Of a stretch of 64,000 nucleotides of DNA, positions 17,533 to 26,405 are shown one piece after another. Origin of the DNA: Haemophilus haemolyticus_M (GTDB taxonomy: Bacteria > Pseudomonadota > Gammaproteobacteria > Enterobacterales > Pasteurellaceae); the NCBI RefSeq assembly GCF_003490935.1, contig NZ_QQGD01000005.1, positions 61,398 through 125,397 on the forward strand, written 5' to 3'. The position numbers and the translations under genes were made by a program. The stretch's first letter is position 1. The number at the start of each line of letters is the position of its first letter. The notes under the pieces were generated by a model. That model was not told where the DNA came from and made no database searches. It saw only the letters and a program-made list of their open reading frames with translations.

Positions 17533-20288
17533 TTAGAACAAGTATCTTACACCAAGATGAGCTTGCCAATTTTGTTTAAAGTTATGCGTTGAAGAACGTT
17601 GTGCCTCGAAATAGAGTTGCGTATTTTTCGCTTTATTCATATAAGAAAGCCCAAAGCCATAAACCCACCAACTTCCTCTATTACTGAATCTCTCAACTGC
17701 AACTTCATTAAATGTGTGTTGCATTTCACCTAAAAATTCTCTTTCATACATTAGCTTGATATAAGGATGTAGATTTTTCTCATTGAAATAATCCAGCCCT
17801 GCACGAAAACCAATTCTACCAATTAAACTGGTGACTTTTTCTGTTTTAATATCAAGTCCATTCGATGCTTTAAACGCATATCCGCCAGTGGCATGATAGG
17901 CTAATTGAGCCTCTGGTTGTAAATAGATTACACGTTTAGCTGTTTCACTTAAGTTAATCCGTTTCCCTGTTTCTGCGGAAAGTATATAAGTAAAAGTGTG
18001 TATTGTTGGGGATTTAACCGATTTTTTTGACGGGCTAAGTAAGTCATAACCGCCACCATAGCTTATTGCTTTCGTAAAGAAATCAAAATACCAGTCATTT
18101 TTCTTGTTTAACCAAGAAGAATATAAGCCTAATTCTGAGCCATTAAGTTTAATTTTACCTGGATATATTTGTGATTTTGCAGCGGAACTGATATATCCAA
18201 ATGATAGACTATTATAATTTATCCAATTTCCTCTTTCTTTCACCCAATCATGGCTTATTTTTAAGCCTTGATAACGATTAGTATATTGACCCACTTTAAT
18301 ACTTCGCGAACCACTGTATTCACCATTAATATATTTAACCCAAATATCTTTTTGTTTGATGAGGTCTTTATTAAAATGCACTTCGCCTAAGCGTTGATGT
18401 AAACTTTCAGTTAAAGTCAAATTAGATTGATAAATAATATCGCCTAAAATTACCGCACCTTGTGCACCAGTGCTTAACCGCCCTGTTGGATTTAAGTAAA
18501 AGTCATCACGAACTACTTCGTTTTCATCTTTACCTTCAATTTTAACAAGTTTAGAATCATCTGGACGCGTCAATGTAAACTCATAGGCTCCTTGATCAGT
18601 GGTGCCATTAATTAACTTGAAATGTCCTTTAATATCGTCTTTATTTTTTGTGACATATTCTACGAGCTTTATATATTCATTTCCTTTCGTAGGCGCAGTT
18701 CCATCATCTTTATAGATTATTTTATGATCGCCCTCGCTAGATTTACGAACGATTAATTTATCAGCTATACCTTGACCTTTATTCTCACTAGTAAAATCAG
18801 CAATCTTTCCATGCATATTGAAAGTACCACCATCACCTTTCAAATTTTCCACGGAGATATTAATATTCCGCTTAGAATTGCCAAAGTTTACGGTAGCACC
18901 ATCGGAAATATTAAAATTATTAATCTTCGATGTATTCGTCGCATCCCAACGAGATCCGTTGGTCATAGTAAAATTAAATTTAGTATTAGCTTTATCAGGA
19001 TCTGAACCATCACGGTTTTCATCAAACAGATTTTGTCCATTTGGTTTATCGTTCGGGTCATCTGGATCACCACCATATTGTCGTTTACCAATATGAGCTT
19101 CTCCGTGGAAATAGGAGTCTTTGTTTTTTAGATTTAATTCAATTTTACCCCCATTCAGAACGTGAATATCACCGTCGATTTGTACTTTTCCATCGCCTTT
19201 AACTTCAACTTTACTGTTTTTACCATCAACATTGAAAGCATCTCCAATAGATTTTTGTTTTCCCTCTTCATCAAGTACAGGTTGCACATCTATTTTCACA
19301 TCGCTATGAAAGGTAACGCGGTTGTACGAATCGTCCGGCACATCCTCGCTGTTTCCGATTTTTCTCGGCAGATTCCCCACATAAACACCATAGTTTTCGG
19401 CGTTCTTATTATCGCCGCGATCCACCTTGATGCTGACCGCGCCGCGAAAATCCATTTCGGTCTGATTGATAACCGTTTTTCTCGGTCCCGACGTGTTGAT
19501 GATTACGTCCTTATATTGCGTTACCCCGATGCCGCGCCCTCTAGACGTTCCGGATTTGACGTATATGTTCAGATTGGAACCCGCTTCCGACTCGATTTTG
19601 GTATGGTTTTTGGTTTCTGTGGATTGTTTGGTTCCATTATTCTTGAATAAATGTATGCCGTTCCCTTGGGTTTTGTCGCTTGTTTTGGTGCCGTCTGTAT
19701 AAAGATAGTTGTTTCCCTTAAAAGTCAGGGTTGTGTCCGACATACCGAAACCAGAGGCTGTCAAAGTATCGTTTGCGTGAATGGCATTCTTTGAGGAGGT
19801 ATTTTTGACGGATACGTTTTCCAAAGTAATATTGTTCTTCCCTTCATAGCTTTTGTCTGCCAACAAAATCCCAGCATTAGCAACAGTTGACGAAAGCGTG
19901 TATCGACCGCTGTGCACCTGCCCTATAGGTTTTGTCTTTTCGATGGTCCAATGCGCGGGTTCTTTCAACACTTCGCCCCTTGCATCTTTCAACGACGCTT
20001 CACCACTTGCATCTTTCAAATCCTTTTCCCCGACAGACGGGTTGCCCTTGACTGTAATGGTATTTTTCGCGCCTTTGTCATAGGCGGCAATAACTAGGGA
20101 ATTAATCGGCGTGACGGCAGTTTCGCCCGAATAATCGAAAGTATGTTCGTTGGTCTGATTTTTGCCCGCTATCGCCGCCGTATGATTGGGTTTTTCCAAA
20201 ATCGTACCGGAAGCGGCAATGCTTTTTCCATACCCGCAGCCAGCAGGCAGCCAGAAAGGAGGCAGAGGGCGATTGTTTCATTTTTCAT
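17533..20288 (-). pseudogene. AutA/AutB-like autotransporter, out of frame in the signal-sequence region (phase-OFF or broken)
   Basis: A good ATG at 20288 (AAAGGG upstream) opens a signal peptide (MKNETIALCLLSG...), but this frame hits a stop after 39 codons. The passenger and barrel read in the neighbouring frame, 89 nt away instead of a multiple of three. That frame runs to 17533. It holds a beta-helix-like passenger (to about residue 610 counted from 20199), the linker LSTGAQGAVILGDIIYQSNL, and a roughly 270-residue beta-barrel ending in ...GVRYLF with the terminal Phe expected for outer-membrane insertion. A single AAGC unit (20221-20224) sits in the shift region; one extra unit would restore the frame. 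Without it, only an internal TTG at 20199, lacking a signal peptide, could start translation. The family resembles neisserial AutA/AutB, from memory of their AAGC phase variation. No uptake signal is present. Confidence 0.8.
20221..20224 (-). repeat. Residual AAGC unit, likely remnant of a phase-variation tract
   Basis: Within GGAAAAAGCATTGCC (minus strand) a single AAGC lies at codon 22 of the signal frame. Inserting one more unit gives E-K-A-S-I-A-A-S in frame with the passenger. A single copy cannot slip, so reversion would need recombination or duplication. Confidence 0.6.
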
Positions 20289-20663
20289 AGTTATTTTTCC
20301 CTTTGATTTTCTTACTTGAGATGTATTGATAGGCTATTCATTGATAACCGTTCTCAGTAGGATATTTTTTTGGGGTATTATTTTATGCGCTAAAAAAGGT
20401 TTTGTTATTTTAGATCATTTTTATGTTTGCGGTGTATGTTTTTTATCCTATTCCAATCTTAATTGTTTTTTTTGAGCTGTTTGAGGTGTTTTTTTAATCG
20501 CGTTAATCGCGTTGCTTCTGGACGTTCCTGTAAATGAAATCGACGTGAACTAAGATGAAAATTATAAAATTGAGTCAAAAGTGCGGTTGCTACAGCGTAA
20601 ATTTTAGAAAATCCACGATTTCTCTTTGACTATCTTCGAAACAACAGGTAATATTCACGCCCT
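20289..20663. other. Gene-free divergent intergenic region between the autotransporter and yceD
   Basis: This 375-bp AT-rich stretch separates two divergent genes. It holds one uptake signal (AAAGTGCGGTT at 20578-20588) and presumably both promoters, though no strong hexamer pair stands out. On the minus strand a 57-codon open frame (about 20460-20628) encodes a basic peptide without a convincing start; I do not call it a gene. Confidence 0.6.
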
Positions 20664-21188
20664 ATGCAAAAGGTAAAACTACCCCTAACCGTTGACCCGG
20701 TAAAAGATGCTCAAAGACGGCTTAATTATGTTGGCTATTATGCTGCTAATCAGCTTGAGCGTTTGGCGGAATCAGTGGTAAACGTGCTCAGCGATGCACA
20801 GGTAACATTATCGTTTTATGTTGATCCACAAAAATTAGTGGTGATGAAAGGTAAAGTACAGGTTGATGTCGAGCTTGAATGTCAGCGTTGTAATTTGCCT
20901 TACAAACAAACATTGGAGTGTGAGTTTATTTATAGTCCAGTGGCTAATTGGGATCAGGCTGATGACTTGCCCGAAATTTATGAACCAATCGAATTTAATG
21001 CGTTTGGCGAAATAGATTTAATTGGTACAGTGGAAGACGAACTTATTTTAGCTCTACCGCTTGTCCCAATGCATTCATCTGAACACTGTGAAGTGTCCGC
21101 GCAGGAACAGGTTTTTGGCGAATTGCCGGAAGAATTGGCAAAAAAACCGAACCCGTTCGCTGTATTAGCTAATTTAAAGCAAAAGTAA
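20664..21188 (+). CDS. yceD: YceD/DUF177-family protein, 23S rRNA accumulation factor
   Basis: A 174-aa protein of the DUF177 family that sits immediately before rpmF throughout proteobacteria. It has been linked to 23S rRNA accumulation in plants and E. coli. Conserved features are the metal-site-like CQRC in LECQRCNLPYKQTLECEF (about residues 72-90) and the acidic, Pro-rich C-terminus. It is the first gene of the yceD-rpmF-plsX-fabH transcript, with 22 bp to rpmF. The molecular mechanism is not established. Confidence 0.9.
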   Translation: MQKVKLPLTVDPVKDAQRRLNYVGYYAANQLERLAESVVNVLSDAQVTLSFYVDPQKLVVMKGKVQVDVELECQRCNLPYKQTLECEFIYSPVANWDQADDLPEIYEPIEFNAFGEIDLIGTVEDELILALPLVPMHSSEHCEVSAQEQVFGELPEELAKKPNPFAVLANLKQK

Positions 21189-21210
21189 ATTAAATTTAGG
21201 AGTATAGCCA

Positions 21211-21381
21211 ATGGCTGTTCAACAAAACAAAAAATCTCGTTCACGTCGTGATATGCGTCGTTCACACGATGCTTTAACAACTGCTGCTGTATCAGTAGAT
21301 AAAGCAAGCGGTGAAACTCACTTACGCCACCACGTAACTGCAGACGGTTACTACCGTGGTCGTAAAGTGATCGATAAGTAA
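21211..21381 (+). CDS. rpmF: 50S ribosomal protein L32
   Basis: A 56-aa basic ribosomal protein beginning MAVQQNKKSRSRRDMRRSHD and ending in GYYRGRKVIDK. It was found by direct reading because it is short. The ATG at 21211 follows TTTAGGAG at 9-10 nt. It lies between yceD and plsX, the standard order. Confidence 0.97.
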   Translation: MAVQQNKKSRSRRDMRRSHDALTTAAVSVDKASGETHLRHHVTADGYYRGRKVIDK

Positions 21382-21402
21382 TTTTTACTTATAGGTATTC
21401 AC

Positions 21403-22422
21403 TTGACTCGTCTAACCTTGGCGTTAGATGTGATGGGCGGGGACATTGGTCCCCGTATTACTATCCCTGCCTCTCTTTTAGCGTTGGAAAATGATCCTGA
21501 GCTTTCTTTAATCCTCTTTGGCGATAGTCAACAAATTTCTCCTCTTCTCAATAACTGTTCTCAATCAGTTTTAGAACGAATACAAGTTCAACATTGCTCA
21601 AGTGTTATAGAAAATAATCAAGGCATATCTTATGCGTTGCGTCATAGTAAAGGTACATCAATGCGTTTAGCATTGGAATCTGTACAACGTGGCGAAGCGC
21701 AAGGTTGTGTCAGTGCGGGCAATACAGCGGCATTAATGGGATTATCGAAGATTTTATTGCAGCCTTTACAAGGCATTGCACGCCCAGCATTGATTTCTTT
21801 GATTCCGACCATTGATGGTGAAAAATCAGTGATGTTGGATCTTGGTGCAAATATTGAGTGTAGTGCGGAAAATCTTTATCAATTTGCTATAATGGGTGCG
21901 ATTTTTGCTGAAGCTCGACTTAATTTGGTGTACCCGCGAATTGGATTATTGAATATAGGTATTGAAGAAATTAAAGGCCATCAATCTATTCGTGATGCCG
22001 CTAATTTACTGCAAAAATCAACCGCACTTAATTATGTCGGATTTATCGAAGGTGATGTTTTACTGAATGGGAAAGCCGACGTGATTGTGAGTGATGGATT
22101 TGCAGGCAATATAGCCTTGAAAACCTTAGAAGGGGCAGTGAGAAATTTGTTATCTCTGTTTAAAGATAAAGCGAATTCACGTTTTATAAAGCCCATTCTT
22201 GCTTGGCTTTTTCGCTTTGTATTTAAACAACGCTATAAATGCTTGAAACGAATTAATCCTGATGAATATAATGGCGCATCACTTATTGGCTTAAAAGCTG
22301 TGGTGGTAAAAAGTCACGGTAGCGCAAATGTTAATGCTTTTGCACATGCTATTGCTGATGCCGCTTTCCAAGCTCGCCAGCAACTTCCAGAAAAAATATT
22401 GGCTGGGCTTGCTCGTTATTAA
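21403..22422 (+). CDS. plsX: Phosphate acyltransferase PlsX
   Basis: PlsX makes acyl-phosphate from acyl-ACP for phospholipid synthesis and is a peripheral membrane enzyme. The N-terminal LALDVMGGDIGP motif and CVSAGNTAALMG (about residues 98-112) are family hallmarks. Length 339 aa is typical. The start is a TTG at 21403 (TAGG upstream); the first internal ATG would cut into the conserved DVMGGD motif. It is 20 bp before fabH. Confidence 0.95.
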   Translation: MTRLTLALDVMGGDIGPRITIPASLLALENDPELSLILFGDSQQISPLLNNCSQSVLERIQVQHCSSVIENNQGISYALRHSKGTSMRLALESVQRGEAQGCVSAGNTAALMGLSKILLQPLQGIARPALISLIPTIDGEKSVMLDLGANIECSAENLYQFAIMGAIFAEARLNLVYPRIGLLNIGIEEIKGHQSIRDAANLLQKSTALNYVGFIEGDVLLNGKADVIVSDGFAGNIALKTLEGAVRNLLSLFKDKANSRFIKPILAWLFRFVFKQRYKCLKRINPDEYNGASLIGLKAVVVKSHGSANVNAFAHAIADAAFQARQQLPEKILAGLARY

Positions 22423-22442
22423 TGACTTAATTTTTATTTATT

Positions 22443-23393
22443 ATGAATAGCAGAATTTTATCTACTGGTAGTTATTTACCAAGCTACATTCGCACAAATG
22501 CGGAATTGGAAAAAATGGTTGATACATCAGATGAATGGATTGTCACTCGTTCCGGTATTCGTGAACGTCGTATTGCAGCGGCAGATGAAACTGTTGCAAC
22601 AATGGGTTTTGAAGCAGCAAAAAATGCGATCGAAGCTGCTGAAATTAATCCTCAAGATATTGAACTGATTATTGTTGCAACAACAAGTAACTCACATGCT
22701 TATCCAAGTGCCGCGTGCCAAGTACAAGGTTTATTAAATATTGATGATTCGATTTCTTTTGATTTAGCCGCAGCTTGCACAGGCTTTGTCTATGCTTTGA
22801 GCGTAGCTGATCAATTTATTCGTGCAGGCAAAGTGAAAAAAGCCTTAGTGATAGGCTCAGATCTCAATTCTCGTAAATTAGATGAAACTGATCGCAGCAC
22901 TGTTGTGCTATTTGGTGATGGTGCAGGCGCGGTCATTCTTGAAGCGAGTGGACAAGAAGGGATTATTTCTACTCATTTACATGCTTCAGCAGATAAAAAT
23001 AATGCGCTTGTTTTAGCTCAGCCAGAACGTGGTATAGAAAAATCTGGATATATCGAGATGCAAGGTAACGAAACCTTCAAACTGGCAGTTCGTGAACTTT
23101 CAAATGTGGTGGAAGAAACGCTTTTAGCAAATAATTTAGATAAAAAAGATTTAGACTGGCTTGTACCACACCAAGCAAATTTACGTATTATTACAGCGAC
23201 AGCTAAAAAATTAGAAATGGATATGTCGCAAGTGGTGGTAACGTTAGATAAATACGCTAACAACAGTGCAGCAACTGTGCCAGTTGCCTTAGATGAGGCT
23301 GTTCGAGATGGCCGTATTCAACGTGGGCAGTTACTATTATTAGAAGCCTTTGGCGGTGGTTGGACTTGGGGTTCAGCGTTAGTGAGATTTTAG
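22443..23393 (+). CDS. fabH: Beta-ketoacyl-ACP synthase III
   Basis: FabH starts fatty acid synthesis by condensing acetyl-CoA with malonyl-ACP. The catalytic triad is visible: Cys112 in AAACTGFVYAL, His near 243 in VPHQANLRI, and Asn near 273 in KYANNSAAT. At 316 aa it has the E. coli length. It is followed by an uptake-signal hairpin terminator and then a large inverted-repeat element before fabD. Confidence 0.97.
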   Translation: MNSRILSTGSYLPSYIRTNAELEKMVDTSDEWIVTRSGIRERRIAAADETVATMGFEAAKNAIEAAEINPQDIELIIVATTSNSHAYPSAACQVQGLLNIDDSISFDLAAACTGFVYALSVADQFIRAGKVKKALVIGSDLNSRKLDETDRSTVVLFGDGAGAVILEASGQEGIISTHLHASADKNNALVLAQPERGIEKSGYIEMQGNETFKLAVRELSNVVEETLLANNLDKKDLDWLVPHQANLRIITATAKKLEMDMSQVVVTLDKYANNSAATVPVALDEAVRDGRIQRGQLLLLEAFGGGWTWGSALVRF

Positions 23394-23421
23394 TTGATTT
23401 GATATAATTATTGATGATTTT

Positions 23422-23455
23422 AAAGTGCGGTAAAATTTGACCGCACTTTTTCTGT
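23422..23455 (+). terminator. Terminator of fabH built from two inverted uptake signals
   Basis: AAAGTGCGGT and ACCGCACTTT, separated by 8 nt, form a 10-bp stem followed by T-rich sequence 28 bp after the fabH stop. The paired uptake signals act as a terminator. Confidence 0.88.
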
Positions 23456-23582
23456 TAAAGAGTCAGGGGTTCGCCTGACGGCGACTTACTTTTTCTTTGC
23501 TTTGCCAAAGAAAAAGTAAGCAAAAAGAAAAGCAACCCTGCTTTGCCTTGTTTCCTGAAAAAATAGAAATTTGCTTCACGGA

Positions 23583-23620
23583 AATTTGCTGAACTCGCTT
23601 CGCTCAAACAGACGCAAATT
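23583..23620 (+). repeat. Inner inverted-repeat arm, left copy
   Basis: A 38-bp arm containing CTCGCTTCGCTC, exactly the reverse complement of 23815-23852. Confidence 0.93.
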
Positions 23621-23814
23621 TCCTACAAATTTCTATTTTTCCAGGCGGCAAAGAAGGGAACCCGATTTGTTCTTTCTTCGATGTAAAGTGCGGTGAAAAT
23701 TCAAAATGTTTTTCACTCTAAAAATGAACTCAAAATCAACTGCACTTTTTAAATAATGCTCCGATTAAATTTGGTCCCCATATAAATCGCCTTTGTGACT
23801 TTCAATTTTTAGGC

Positions 23815-23852
23815 AATTTGCGTCTGTTTGAGCGAAGCGAGTTCAGCAAATT
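23815..23852 (-). repeat. Inner inverted-repeat arm, right copy
   Basis: A 38-bp arm containing GAGCGAAGCGAG, exactly the reverse complement of 23583-23620, with a 194-bp spacer between the arms. Confidence 0.93.
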
Positions 23853-24018
23853 GCCGTAAAGAAAATTGAAACAAAGCAAAGATCAGCGATTTAATTGGGG
23901 AGTGTTTCTTTTGCCTACTTTGCTTTGCACAAGCAAAGAAAAGTAGGTCGCCGTCAGGCGAAATCCTGATGTCAATTATCGAAAAATATTTTTAATTAAA
24001 ACAATAGGACAAAACATA

Positions 24019-24957
24019 ATGAAAAAATTCGCAATGGTCTTCCCAGGCCAAGGCTCCCAAACTGTCGGTATGCTTGCTGATCTTGCAACTGAATATCCAA
24101 TCGTTACTGAAACATTTAAACAAGCATCTGATGCGCTTGGATATGATTTATGGCATCTTGTTCAACAAGGACCTGCTGAAGAACTTAATAAAACATGGCA
24201 AACTCAGCCCGCACTTTTGGTCGCGTCAGTAGCTATTTATCGCGTATGGCAAGAAAAATTTCCTCAATTAAAACCAGAAGTAATGGCAGGCCATAGCTTA
24301 GGTGAGTATTCTGCCTTGGTTTGTGCTGGCGTGTTAGATTTCCAAGATGCGATTAAATTAGTGGAATTGCGCGGAAAATTAATGCAACAAGCTGTGCCTG
24401 AAGGCACTGGTGCAATGTATGCAATTATTGGTTTAGATAATGAAGCAATTATTAATGCTTGTAAACAAGCAGAGGAAGGAGAAGTTGTATCTGCGGTGAA
24501 CTTTAACTCACCAGGCCAAGTCGTTATCGCTGGCGCGAAAGCTGCAGTTGAGCGTGCGGCTGCATTATGTAAAGAAGCGGGGGCGAAACGTGCATTGCCG
24601 TTAGCGGTGAGTGTGCCTTCTCATTGCGCATTGATGAAACCAGCAGCCGAACAATTAGCGGTAACACTTGAGAATATTCAAATTAATACACCAACAACAT
24701 CGGTATTAAATAACGTTGATGTGAAAGCAGAAACTGAAGGTGCAGACATTCGTACCGCACTTATTCGTCAGTTATATAGCCCAGTTCGTTGGACTGAAAC
24801 AGTTGAAAAAATGGCGCAAGATGGCGTTCAAGCGCTTGTTGAAGTGGGACCGGGTAAAGTATTAAATGGTTTAACCAAACGCATTGTAGGTGATTTACAA
24901 GCAATATCTGTAAATGATGTCGCATCATTCAATGCCGTAGAAGAATTTTTAGCGTAA
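24019..24957 (+). CDS. fabD: Malonyl CoA-acyl carrier protein transacylase
   Basis: FabD loads malonyl groups onto ACP. The nucleophile elbow GHSLGEYSAL places the catalytic Ser at 93, and the N-terminal FPGQGSQ motif is intact. At 312 aa it is full length. It begins a new transcription unit after the repeat element, 12 bp ahead of fabG. Confidence 0.97.
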   Translation: MKKFAMVFPGQGSQTVGMLADLATEYPIVTETFKQASDALGYDLWHLVQQGPAEELNKTWQTQPALLVASVAIYRVWQEKFPQLKPEVMAGHSLGEYSALVCAGVLDFQDAIKLVELRGKLMQQAVPEGTGAMYAIIGLDNEAIINACKQAEEGEVVSAVNFNSPGQVVIAGAKAAVERAAALCKEAGAKRALPLAVSVPSHCALMKPAAEQLAVTLENIQINTPTTSVLNNVDVKAETEGADIRTALIRQLYSPVRWTETVEKMAQDGVQALVEVGPGKVLNGLTKRIVGDLQAISVNDVASFNAVEEFLA

Positions 24958-24969
24958 AAGGAAGAAAAA

Positions 24970-25698
24970 ATGCAAGGTAAAATTGCTTTAGTGACAGGGG
25001 CTACTCGTGGTATTGGTCGTGCGATTGCAGAAGAACTTAGTTCAAAAGGTGCGTTTGTAATTGGTACTGCAACATCTGAAAAAGGTGCAGAAGCAATTTC
25101 TGCATATTTAGGAGATAAAGGTAAAGGTTTAGTTTTAAACGTCACAGATAAAGAATCTATTGAAACTGTACTTGAACAAATTAAAAATGATTTTGGCGAT
25201 ATTGATATTCTCGTGAATAACGCAGGTATTACTCGCGATAACTTATTGATGCGTATGAAAGATGATGAGTGGTTTGATATTATGCAAACTAACTTAACTT
25301 CGGTGTATCATCTTTCTAAAGCCATGTTACGTTCAATGATGAAAAAACGTTTTGGTCGTATCATCAATATTGGTTCTGTGGTGGGTTCAATGGGTAACCC
25401 AGGACAAGCCAACTATTGTGCCGCAAAAGCAGGTGTGATTGGTTTTTCTAAATCTTTAGCGAAAGAAGTGGCTGCACGTGGTATTACTGTAAATGTGGTT
25501 GCACCAGGTTTTATTGCAACGGATATGACAGAAGTACTTACTGATGAACAAAAAGCGGGTATTTTATCTAATGTTCCAGCAGGTCGTTTAGGCGAAGCCA
25601 AAGATATTGCTAAAGCTGTTGCTTTCTTAGCTTCTGATGATGCAGCTTACATTACAGGCACAACGTTACATGTAAATGGTGGTTTATATATGAGCTAA
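24970..25698 (+). CDS. fabG: 3-oxoacyl-ACP reductase
   Basis: An NADPH-dependent short-chain dehydrogenase catalysing the first reduction of fatty acid elongation. The cofactor motif TGATRGIG is at residues 9-16. The catalytic residues are Ser136, Tyr149 and Lys153 in IGSVVGS and YCAAK, and the NNAG motif is near 83-86. Length 242 aa. AAGGAAG lies upstream of the ATG, and a hairpin follows directly at the stop. Confidence 0.97.
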   Translation: MQGKIALVTGATRGIGRAIAEELSSKGAFVIGTATSEKGAEAISAYLGDKGKGLVLNVTDKESIETVLEQIKNDFGDIDILVNNAGITRDNLLMRMKDDEWFDIMQTNLTSVYHLSKAMLRSMMKKRFGRIINIGSVVGSMGNPGQANYCAAKAGVIGFSKSLAKEVAARGITVNVVAPGFIATDMTEVLTDEQKAGILSNVPAGRLGEAKDIAKAVAFLASDDAAYITGTTLHVNGGLYMS

Positions 25699-25725
25699 TG
25701 CTGAAAATCAGCATTTCTCTTTATT
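25698..25725 (+). terminator. Terminator-like hairpin after fabG
   Basis: ATGCTGA-AAA-TCAGCAT overlaps the fabG stop and is followed by a pyrimidine- and T-rich tail. It probably gives partial termination before acpP. Confidence 0.65.
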
Positions 25726-25806
25726 TAGACTTGAGTGGCGTTCTAAACACAAAATCATAGCCAAAGATTTTAGATAATGTTAGAATCCCATTCGCAGTGT
25801 AGCTTG

Positions 25807-25846
25807 GTTACGCCTTGAGCGTATGCAAAGGTACGTAACTATTTTT
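25807..25846 (+). other. Hairpin with T-run in the fabG-acpP gap
   Basis: GTTACG and CGTAAC flank a 21-nt loop, followed by ATTTTTA. The 272-bp gap also has a TAGAAT box near 25779. It could end a short transcript or be the acpP leader; no known RNA family was recognised. Confidence 0.35.
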
Positions 25847-25970
25847 AATGTGTGTATTCAGATTGCCCATTTTGTGGTGCGACCAGCCTATAAAATAGTT
25901 GCAAGTTGATAAAAAATACATACACTAACCGCTCTTTTATGAGTTAAAACCAACAAAATAGGAAAAACAA

Positions 25971-26201
25971 ATGAGTATTGAAGAACGCGTGAAAAAAATC
26001 ATCGTTGAACAATTAGGTGTTAAAGAAGAAGATGTTAAGTCTGAAGCTTCTTTCGTTGAAGATTTAGGTGCGGACTCTTTAGACACAGTTGAATTAGTAA
26101 TGGCTTTAGAAGAAGAATTCGATATCGAAATTCCAGATGAAGAAGCTGAAAAAATCACAACTGTTCAATCTGCGATTGACTACGTGCAAAACAATCAATA
26201 A
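25971..26201 (+). CDS. acpP: Acyl carrier protein
   Basis: A 76-aa acidic acyl carrier. The phosphopantetheine attachment site is Ser36 in DLGADSLDTVELVMALEEEF. AGGAAAAAC lies upstream of the ATG. It is separated from fabG by 272 bp and has its own strong terminator, so high independent expression is likely. The Sfp-type transferase encoded at 27798 may act on this or another carrier protein. Confidence 0.98.
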   Translation: MSIEERVKKIIVEQLGVKEEDVKSEASFVEDLGADSLDTVELVMALEEEFDIEIPDEEAEKITTVQSAIDYVQNNQ

Positions 26202-26210
26202 TTTCAAGTT

Positions 26211-26240
26211 GGGCGACTTTTTAAGTCGCCTAATTTTTTT
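26211..26240 (+). terminator. Terminator of acpP
   Basis: GGCGACTT and AAGTCGCC form a perfect stem followed by TAATTTTTTT, 10 bp after the acpP stop. Confidence 0.92.
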
Positions 26241-26405
26241 CAAAAATTTCTTTCTCAAATCACCGCACTTTTCTCTTATTCCTGCATTGTAAAATTGATC
26301 TGAATTACCTTTTAATTCAATTCTTGCTCTAAAATTTAAAAAATATCTAGTTTTATTCCTCAAAAAGGGTATTATTTTTACAGTTTTTTTATTTTTGAGG
26401 TACTT

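Larger units (their letters stand above)
23470..23962. repeat. Nested inverted-repeat element between fabH and fabD
   Basis: The outer arms (23470-23502 and 23931-23962) match as inverted repeats with one mismatch and one indel. The inner arms (23583-23620 and 23815-23852) are perfect. Each end also folds on itself: a perfect 15-bp stem at 23485-23499/23506-23520 and a 14-of-15-bp stem at 23914-23928/23933-23947. No transposase ORF is present. One uptake signal and one imperfect copy lie in the middle (about 23686-23695 and 23740). It resembles a non-autonomous miniature element or intergenic mosaic repeat. Confidence 0.85.

Noticed and set aside
20460..20628. 57-codon basic open frame on the minus strand between the autotransporter and yceD
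   Set aside because: Reads like protein (many Arg, Lys, Leu, His) but has no ATG or GTG with a ribosome-binding site, contains the uptake signal, and matches no family I know.
23470..23962. Complete insertion sequence between fabH and fabD
   Set aside because: No transposase-length ORF and no obvious target-site duplication.
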